From Actinomycetota bacterium (GTDB lineage: Bacteria > Actinomycetota > AC-67), in contig VAYV01000287.1 of the NCBI GenBank assembly GCA_005883175.1, positions 1 to 11,480 on the forward strand: a DNA stretch of 11,480 nt, given 5' to 3'. The notes beneath the pieces are model-generated. The model was not told where the DNA came from and made no database searches. It was given only the letters and a program-made list of their open reading frames with translations. A program made the translations under genes and the position numbers. This document shows, piece after piece, positions 7,167-11,480 of the stretch. How positions within the stretch are numbered: the first letter of the stretch is position 1; each line of letters opens with the position of its first letter.

Positions 7167-7172
7167 ATCATA
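7167..7172 (-). promoter_or_regulatory. possible leaderless -10 element for the 47-residue gene
   Basis: The minus strand reads TATGAT (5/6 match to TATAAT), then GGTGCC, then the GTG start at 7160. A transcription start at the GTG itself would give a leaderless mRNA. No -35 is apparent. Confidence 0.4.
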
Positions 7173-7189
7173 CGGAAGGTCCCGAGAGG

Positions 7190-9191
7190 CTACGCGCCCG
7201 GGGCTCCCGGCTGGTGCTGATCCCCGGGGGTCGAGACGGCGGCCGGCGGGGCGGCAGAGATCGTGACCTTCGACGCCCCGTTCACGCTCTGCCGCAGCAG
7301 CTGCGCGACGTCGAGCACGCGCAGGTCCTCGGACACTTTGCCTTTCTGGACCGCGTCCGAAGCGCTCGGAGTTGATGCGGGTCCCCACGGTCTCTTCCAT
7401 CCAAAGACGCGAACCGCCGGCGCCGCAGCAGAATGTCCGCCGCTTGCAGTTGTGTGGGTCGTGGCTCTCCAAGCCGGGGACCGCGTTCAGGACGTTGCGA
7501 GGCTGCTCGATCACATCGTTGTGCCGTGCCAGGTAGCACGGGTCGTGGTACGAGACCTTCGCGTTCACGCTCTCACGCGGCTTCAGCTTGCCGTCTTTGA
7601 TCAGACGCGCGAGCAAGTCGGTGTGGTGGATCACCTCGAACGTCCCGCCGAACTGTGGGTACTCGCGCCCGATGGAGTTGAAGCAGTGCGGGCAGCTCGC
7701 GACGATCTTGCGGACGCCCTTGGACTTCAGGAGCGCGATGTTCTGCTTCGCCATCTCCTGGAAGAGGTACTCGTTGCCGATGCGGCGCGCGGGATCGCCG
7801 GTGCACGACTCCTGCGGGCCGAGGATCGCGAACGCGACGCCGGCTTCGACCATCAGCTCGGCGAACGCGCGCACCGCTTTCTTCGCGCGGTCGTCGAACG
7901 CGCCGGCGCAGCCGACCCAGTAGAGGTACTCGGCGTCGGCCGGGATGCGGCCGTTGACGACGACGATGTGCTCTTCCAAGCCTTTCGTCCAATCGAGACG
8001 CTTCTGCGCAGCCTCGCCCCACGGATTCCCCGAGTTCTCGAGGTTCCGGAGCATCAGTCCGGCTTCTTGCGGGAAGCTCGATTCCATCATCACTTGCGAG
8101 CGCCGCATATCGACGATCGCGTCGACGTGCTCGATATCGACCGGGCATTCGTAGACGCACGCGCCGCACGTGACGCACGCCCAGATCGACTCCTCGAGGT
8201 GCACGTCCCCGACGAGCTTCTTGTTCATCGGGTTGTCGGGGTCGTCGGCGCCCGGCGCGCTCATGTCCCAGACCTTCTCACCGAGGAGGTACGGCGCTTT
8301 CTCGAAGAGGTGGTCACGCGTCTGCGTGATGATGAATTTCGGGTTCAGCGTCTTGCCCGTGTTCCACGCGGGACAGACCGACTGGCAGCGGCCGCATTCG
8401 GTGCACGTAAAGCCGTCGAGGAGCTGCTTCCACGTGAAGTCCTCGACCTTGCCGACCCCGAAAACGGTGTCCTCAGTCACGTTCTCCATGTCGATCTCGA
8501 TCGGGCGGAGCGGACCCAGCGCGAGCGGCTGCCGGCCGAACGCAACGTTGAACGGCGACGTGAAGATGTGCATGTGCTTCGAGTTGACGACGATCAGCAA
8601 GAACGTGAACACCACGGCGAGGTGGAGGAGCAGGGCGCCGTCCTCGATGTAGCGCAGCGTCGAGTGGCTGTAGCCGGCATTCGTAAGCAGCTTGCCGATG
8701 CCGTGGGAGAGGTACGCGTTGGGATAGGGCAACGTGTGCAACGCCCAGCGCGCGCCGCGCACCACGGCGACGGTCGAGACGACGCCGAAGATCATGAAGA
8801 GGATCAGGTACGCCTGCCACAGGTGGGAGCCGAAGAAGCGCGACTTGCGCCCCTCGCGCCGCGGCGTGTTCTTGATTCGGATGATCGTGAACCCGAGCAA
8901 GGCGAGCGCGACCCCGACCGACTCGATCAGCATGATCTGAACGATGAGGAATCCCCAGAACGTCAGCGCGTGCAGCGTGCCGGGGAACTCCCACTGGAAC
9001 AGCTTCTTCTGCCCGAGCACCTTCTCGGCGTGGTACTTGATGTTGGTCGGATTCCGGATGTACTCGAACCGTTCCGGATCACGCCGGCCGCGGAGCAGGA
9101 GCTCGACCAAGTAGCGGACGCGGGTCGTTGCGAGGCCGAACGCGATCCCCATGATGGCGAAGCCTGCGGCGATCCGGACGCCCGTCGTCAT
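7190..9191 (-). CDS. etfD: EtfD/FadF-like membrane Fe-S oxidoreductase (ETF:menaquinone oxidoreductase), 3' end disrupted
   Basis: Membrane enzyme thought to pass electrons from electron-transfer flavoprotein, reduced by acyl-CoA dehydrogenases, to menaquinone; homologous to mycobacterial EtfD and Bacillus FadF. Membrane helices lie near residues 5-29, 71-103, 123-146 and 183-203, with His residues that could bind haem. Two 4Fe-4S motifs follow: CTECGRCQSVCP (263-274) and CVTCGACVYECP (339-350). The first CCG domain is complete (C428, C463, SCPHC 499-503). The second has YHDPCYL (C552) and CCGAGGSRLWMEE, but breaks after RINSERF (to 7359). From there this frame runs Arg/Ala-rich on to 7017. 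The genuine C-terminus (DAVQKGKVSEDLRVLDVAQLL) is in another frame from 7357 and stops at 7190. About 25 residues, including the expected CPxC ligands, are missing at the join. ATG 9191 has GGAAGGA 8 nt upstream. First gene of the operon. Confidence 0.88.
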
Positions 9192-9223
9192 GCTGCTCGT
9201 CCTTCCGTGTGGGTACGCGCGGG

Positions 9224-9252
9224 ATTATAGGGAGCGGGAATACCCCATCCAA
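9224..9252 (-). promoter_or_regulatory. sigma70-type promoter of the etfD-HMGS-thiolase operon
   Basis: The minus strand carries a perfect -10 TATAAT (9229 down to 9224). A 17-nt spacer separates it from TTGGAT (9252 to 9247), a weak -35. Predicted transcription start is about 9217, leaving a leader of about 26 nt that includes the GGAAGGA RBS. It lies in the 71-nt gap after the peptide deformylase stop, so the downstream operon can be transcribed independently. Confidence 0.65.
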
Positions 9253-9262
9253 ACTACGTGGG

Positions 9263-9763
9263 TTAGCTGTAGCGCTTGCGCGGGAAGAGATCGGCGGTCA
9301 GGGAGGACACGCGATCCAGGAAGAGCAGCCCGTCGAGGTGATCGATCTCGTGCTGCAGCGCGCGCGCCTCGAAGGCGTCGGCGACGATCTCCCGCTCGGC
9401 TCCCTCCGGCGTCGTCCCCCGCACGGTGACCGTCAGCGCGCGCCTCACGTTGCCCGTGCAGTCGGGCAGGCTCATGCAGCCTTCTCGTGCGACCTTGGCA
9501 CCGTCGTGCGCCACGATCTCGGGGTTGATCAAGACGACGAGGCCGCTGCAAGAACGCGCTTTCCGGTGGCCGGTCACGTCCATGCAGAATGCGCGCGCGG
9601 CGACGCCGATCTGTGGTGCAGCGATGCCGACGCACGCGGGGGACGCGCGCATCGTGTCGACGAGGTCGCTGCAGATCGCTACTGCTTCATCACCCGGCTC
9701 CAAAGATGCCGCGGGTGCTTTCAGCACGGTCGCCGGGTAACGGACGATGGGCCGGACGGCCAC
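9263..9763 (-). CDS. def: peptide deformylase
   Basis: Removes the formyl group from the N-terminal Met of nascent proteins using a bound metal ion. The 166 residues contain the three family motifs. Motif 1 is CVGIAAPQIG (44-53, with Cys instead of the usual first Gly). Motif 2 is EGCMSLP (94-100, metal ligand C96). Motif 3 is QHEIDHLDG (137-145, H138 and H142 as ligands, E139 as catalyst). The GTG start at 9763 overlaps the stop of the ACT-domain gene by one base (TAGTG), giving MAVRPIVRYPATVLKAPA, the standard deformylase N-terminus. A much longer in-frame extension upstream is Arg-rich and is the ACT gene read out of frame. Translationally coupled to the ACT gene. Confidence 0.95.
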   Translation of the reverse strand: MAVRPIVRYPATVLKAPAASLEPGDEAVAICSDLVDTMRASPACVGIAAPQIGVAARAFCMDVTGHRKARSCSGLVVLINPEIVAHDGAKVAREGCMSLPDCTGNVRRALTVTVRGTTPEGAEREIVADAFEARALQHEIDHLDGLLFLDRVSSLTADLFPRKRYS

Positions 9764-10293
9764 TACAGCGTGTCGGCTTCCATCGGGTTGAAGGCCACGT
9801 CCACGCCGAGCTCCGACCCGATCACCTTGAGCGCGCTGCCGATCGTCTCGGGGCCGGCACCCGGGGGAACGTCGACCTCGAGGATCATCACGTAGACGGG
9901 CTCTTGGTCGCCGACCACGTGCGTTGCAAGGTCGCAGATGTTGACCTCCGCGGCCGCGAGCGCCTCGGAGATCTGCAACACGATCCCCGGCTTGTCGGCG
10001 CCGTACACGCTGACGACGTACGGCGTCCCGCCCGCGTGCGGCGGCGGCGCGTCGGCGACCGGTCGCACGGTTGTGATCAGACCGAGCGCGCCGGCCGGCT
10101 CGGCGAGCGCGCGCTGCAGGTTCTCCGGGTCGGCGCCGTCCGGAAGCGCAACGATGAGCACCATCGCGAAGTGGCCACCGAGGATCGCCATCCTGGAGTC
10201 CTCGATGTTGCCGCCGACGTCGTAGAGAACGCGGCTGACGGCGGCGACGATCCCCGGACGGTCGGCCCCGACGGCGGTCACGGCGACGTGCAT
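9763..10293 (-). CDS. double ACT-domain protein, GcvR-like
   Basis: 176 residues with two ACT domains. The first, about residues 2-80, runs HVAVTAVGADRPGIVAAVSR, then VGGNIEDSRMAILGGHFAMV. The second, about 95-172, holds YVVSVYGADKPGIVLQISEA, then VNICDLATHV and PVYVMILEVDVP. The ADRPGI and ADKPGI turns are the classical amino-acid-binding loops. The layout matches the glycine-cleavage regulator GcvR and related two-ACT proteins, which sense amino acids and act through partner proteins; the ligand here is unknown. ATG 10293 was chosen because the ACT fold starts immediately. The in-frame extension upstream to 10446 is Arg-rich and overlaps the divergent gene. GTG 10296 is also possible. The stop overlaps the deformylase start by one base. 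Confidence 0.88.
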   Translation of the reverse strand: MHVAVTAVGADRPGIVAAVSRVLYDVGGNIEDSRMAILGGHFAMVLIVALPDGADPENLQRALAEPAGALGLITTVRPVADAPPPHAGGTPYVVSVYGADKPGIVLQISEALAAAEVNICDLATHVVGDQEPVYVMILEVDVPPGAGPETIGSALKVIGSELGVDVAFNPMEADTL

Positions 10294-10301
10294 CACGCGG
10301 A

Positions 10302-10307
10302 ACGCTA
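10302..10307 (-). promoter_or_regulatory. possible -10 element for the ACT-def pair
   Basis: The minus strand reads TAGCGT (TANNNT), 5 nt before GTG 10296 and 8 nt before ATG 10293, in a 35-nt divergent gap that has no RBS for this gene. Weak on its own, and suggestive only alongside the similar arrangement on the other strand. Confidence 0.3.
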
Positions 10308-10316
10308 CCACGGCCG

Positions 10317-10322
10317 TAGATT
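10317..10322 (+). promoter_or_regulatory. possible leaderless -10 element for the DUF192 gene
   Basis: TAGATT fits TANNNT and stands exactly 6 nt before GTG 10329, the spacing expected when transcription starts on the start codon. No RBS is visible for either GTG 10323 or GTG 10329. No -35 hexamer is recognised. Confidence 0.45.
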
Positions 10323-10328
10323 GTGCCC

Positions 10329-10742
10329 GTGAAAAAGTCGTTGGTCGTCGCTCTGGCCCTTCTGTGTGCCTGTGTCGGCGCGCGCGCGACGGACGTGACG
10401 TTCGGCACGCACCGCTTTCACGTGCAGGTCGCCGCAACGGAAGCATTGCGCGAGCACGGGCTGATGGGCGTGAAGAAGCTGGCGGCCGACCACGGGATGC
10501 TGTTCGTGTGGAAGGACGCCGCGCCCCGCCAGTTCTACATGAAGGACACGCTGATCCCGCTCGACCTCATCTCGATCCGCGCGGGGACGGTGGTTGGTGT
10601 GGCGACGATGGCGCCGTGCAGAGCCGACCCGTGTCCGATAACGAACACGCCGCCCGCGGATGCTGCTCTCGAAGTTCCCGCCGGAACAGCAGAGCGCGCC
10701 GACATCTCTGCCGGCGCGCCTGTTGAGTCCTCGGCTCTTTAG
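10329..10742 (+). CDS. secreted DUF192 protein
   Basis: 137 residues: MKKSLVVALALLCACVGARA is a signal peptide (positive start, hydrophobic core), followed by a DUF192 domain. Family marks are FHVQVAATEALREHGLMG, HGMLFVWKDA, FYMKDTLIPLDLISI, VATMAPCRADPCP and ALEVPAGTAERADI. DUF192 proteins are small exported or membrane-tethered beta-barrel-like proteins of unknown function. The Cys residues in the signal region (LLCAC) could form a loose lipobox, but the match is poor. GTG 10329 is preferred over GTG 10323 because of the normal KK signal start and the TAGATT spacing. Divergent from the ACT gene (35 nt apart) and convergent with the substrate-binding protein gene (1 nt apart). Confidence 0.88.
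   Translation: MKKSLVVALALLCACVGARATDVTFGTHRFHVQVAATEALREHGLMGVKKLAADHGMLFVWKDAAPRQFYMKDTLIPLDLISIRAGTVVGVATMAPCRADPCPITNTPPADAALEVPAGTAERADISAGAPVESSAL
10694..10719. terminator. 8-bp GC-rich stem-loop at the convergent gene ends, possible terminator
   Basis: GCGCGCCG (10694-10701) and its exact complement CGGCGCGC (10712-10719) flank a 10-nt loop, inside the last codons of the DUF192 gene and 25 nt before the convergent stop. There is no following T tract on either strand, so intrinsic termination is doubtful. The arm sequence may be a by-product of codon bias. Confidence 0.3.
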
Positions 10743-10743
10743 A

Positions 10744-11480
10744 TCAGGGAGCTGGTTTCGCCAAGTCGCTGACGTTGACGAGGCTGTACTTCGCCTGCGT
10801 GGTCTTCGTCACGACGAACACGTTGGTGTCGAGCAGGTTGGAGTAGTTGAGCAGCTCGACGTTCTTCGCGGCGAGGAGCGGCTTCAGCACAGACGCCGTG
10901 TGAGCCGGGTCCCCGTTCACGTCGGCGCTCGAGTCGAGATGCTGCGCTTCGCTCGCGAGGTACTCGGGTTTCACGTCGATCTGGCCGCTGAACAACGCAG
11001 CATCGGAAGCCGGACGTCCAGCAAGGGCGAGCTGACGCTTCACCTTGTAGCCGGCGTTCTCCAACACTTGCGCGTACATCTCTGCGACGATCACACTCTC
11101 CTCGAATTTACCCGAGACGCCCACGGTGATCGACTTGCCCGCTCCCGTGTTCGTCTTCGATGCGAGGAGTCCGTTGGCGTCGAGGAACCCTTTCGCGATC
11201 GTTTTCGCATCCTTCTGGTCGACGTCGTATGCCTTGTTGAGCGGCACGATGTTCTCAGTCGTCAACTTCGCGCTCACGCCGTTCAAGAGCGCCACCACAT
11301 CTGGTGTCGCCTTCGACTTCCGGATCACAGGTGCGAGGTAGTCGGCGGCCTCGAGGTGTTTGTCATCGACTAACGGGACGAACGTCGGGTCGTAGATCGA
11401 CGTAGAGAAAAGCTCTCCAACCTGAACTGCTCCGCTCGTTAGCGCTGCGCGGGTCGTGGGCCCGCCGAAGTCGAGAGACT
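10744..11480 (-). CDS. OpuAC-type osmolyte (glycine betaine/choline) ABC transporter binding protein, 5' end outside the window, second domain truncated
   Basis: Extracytoplasmic binding protein for quaternary amines in an ABC uptake system. The frame is open to the window edge; 244 residues are visible. Residues 1-105 are the C-terminal half of one OpuAC domain: SLDFGGPTTRAALTSGAVQV, then DPTFVPLVDDKHLEAADYL, LNGVSAKLTTENIVPLNKA and AKTIAKGFLDANGLL. A short linker (ASKTNTGAGK) is followed by the start of a second OpuAC domain: ITVGVSGKFEESVIVAEMYA, FSGQIDVKPEYLASEAQHLD and NVFVVTKTTQAKYSLVNVSDL. It stops at TGA 10744 after KPAP, about where the second lobe would begin. The second domain is thus a half-domain of about 128 residues. 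GTG 11328 as a start would cut the first domain in the middle and is rejected. The gene ends 1 nt from the convergent DUF192 gene. Confidence 0.85.
   Translation of the reverse strand, partial: SLDFGGPTTRAALTSGAVQVGELFSTSIYDPTFVPLVDDKHLEAADYLAPVIRKSKATPDVVALLNGVSAKLTTENIVPLNKAYDVDQKDAKTIAKGFLDANGLLASKTNTGAGKSITVGVSGKFEESVIVAEMYAQVLENAGYKVKRQLALAGRPASDAALFSGQIDVKPEYLASEAQHLDSSADVNGDPAHTASVLKPLLAAKNVELLNYSNLLDTNVFVVTKTTQAKYSLVNVSDLAKPAP

Noticed and set aside
5459..7375. 638-codon open frame on the plus strand opposite the HMGS-like and etfD genes
   Set aside because: It is antisense to well-supported genes and its product is Arg/Asp/Ala-rich with no motif, as expected from mirrored high-GC codon bias.
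7017..9191. Reading etfD as one 724-residue protein to the stop at 7017
   Set aside because: The last 110 residues are partly Arg/Ala-rich nonsense and partly the separate 47-residue frame. The family C-terminus is found in another frame, ending at 7190.
7263..9230. 655-codon open frame on the plus strand opposite etfD
   Set aside because: Antisense shadow of the Fe-S oxidoreductase; composition (Arg, Asp, Val, Glu, His repeats) is typical of out-of-frame GC-rich DNA.
9263..10408. 381-residue version of peptide deformylase
   Set aside because: Everything before GTG 9763 is the ACT gene read out of frame (Arg-rich). The deformylase fold begins at MAVRPIVRYP.
9763..10446. 227-residue version of the ACT-domain protein
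   Set aside because: The first 51 residues are Arg/Ser/Thr-rich, overlap the divergent DUF192 gene and precede the ACT fold, which starts at ATG 10293.
1..11480. CRISPR arrays, insertion sequences, prophage or attachment sites
   Set aside because: No spaced direct repeats, transposase or integrase motifs, or terminal inverted repeats seen; the only tRNA gene shows no duplicated 3' end nearby.

Overview
This is a very GC-rich, densely packed stretch of bacterial chromosome, most likely from a member of the Actinomycetota, possibly a deep-branching uncultured lineage. The support is a dCTP deaminase with the mycobacterial-type bifunctional motif, a membrane Fe-S oxidoreductase of the EtfD/FadF kind, frequent GTG starts, strong third-position GC bias and several starts that look leaderless. 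I see no phage, insertion sequence, CRISPR array or rRNA. The taxonomic call is an inference from protein style only.

Layout. Plus strand, 1-3474: the replicative helicase gene dnaB (5' end outside the window), a frame-disrupted DUF4349 membrane-anchored gene, an EamA-family transporter and a translationally coupled 72-residue membrane protein. Minus strand, 3485-4202: tRNA-Gly(CCC) directly downstream of dcd. Minus strand, 4266-9191: an apparent operon read from a good sigma70-type promoter (9224-9252). It holds an EtfD/FadF-like ETF:menaquinone oxidoreductase whose 3' end is disrupted, a 47-residue acidic Trp/Cys-rich protein, an HMG-CoA-synthase-like protein fused to a DUF35 Zn-ribbon/OB-fold domain, an SCP2-type thiolase, and a tiny membrane protein that also looks frameshifted. 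Minus strand, 9263-10293: peptide deformylase and a GcvR-like double-ACT protein, overlapping by 1 nt. Plus strand, 10329-10742: a secreted DUF192 protein, divergent from the ACT gene. Minus strand, 10744-11480: the 3' part of an OpuAC-type osmolyte-binding protein gene that encodes a complete C-terminal half of one domain followed by only the first half of a second.

How the genes fit together. The central minus-strand operon is the most coherent system. EtfD-type proteins carry electrons from acyl-CoA dehydrogenases, via ETF, to menaquinone. A thiolase next to an HMGS-like/DUF35 protein recalls the archaeal thiolase-DUF35-HMGS complex that passes acetoacetyl-CoA between active sites. Here DUF35 is fused to the HMGS-like part, and that part appears to have lost both its catalytic Cys and His, so it may be a structural or acyl-binding partner of the thiolase. 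The operon is probably acyl-CoA metabolism of unknown substrate. The other genes are housekeeping (dnaB, dcd, def, tRNA) or envelope/transport functions.

Three genes in this window (DUF4349, etfD, the small membrane protein) show frame breaks, and two of them also seem to lack internal family-conserved sequence. That may reflect assembly errors or real decay, and should be kept in mind when using the coordinates.
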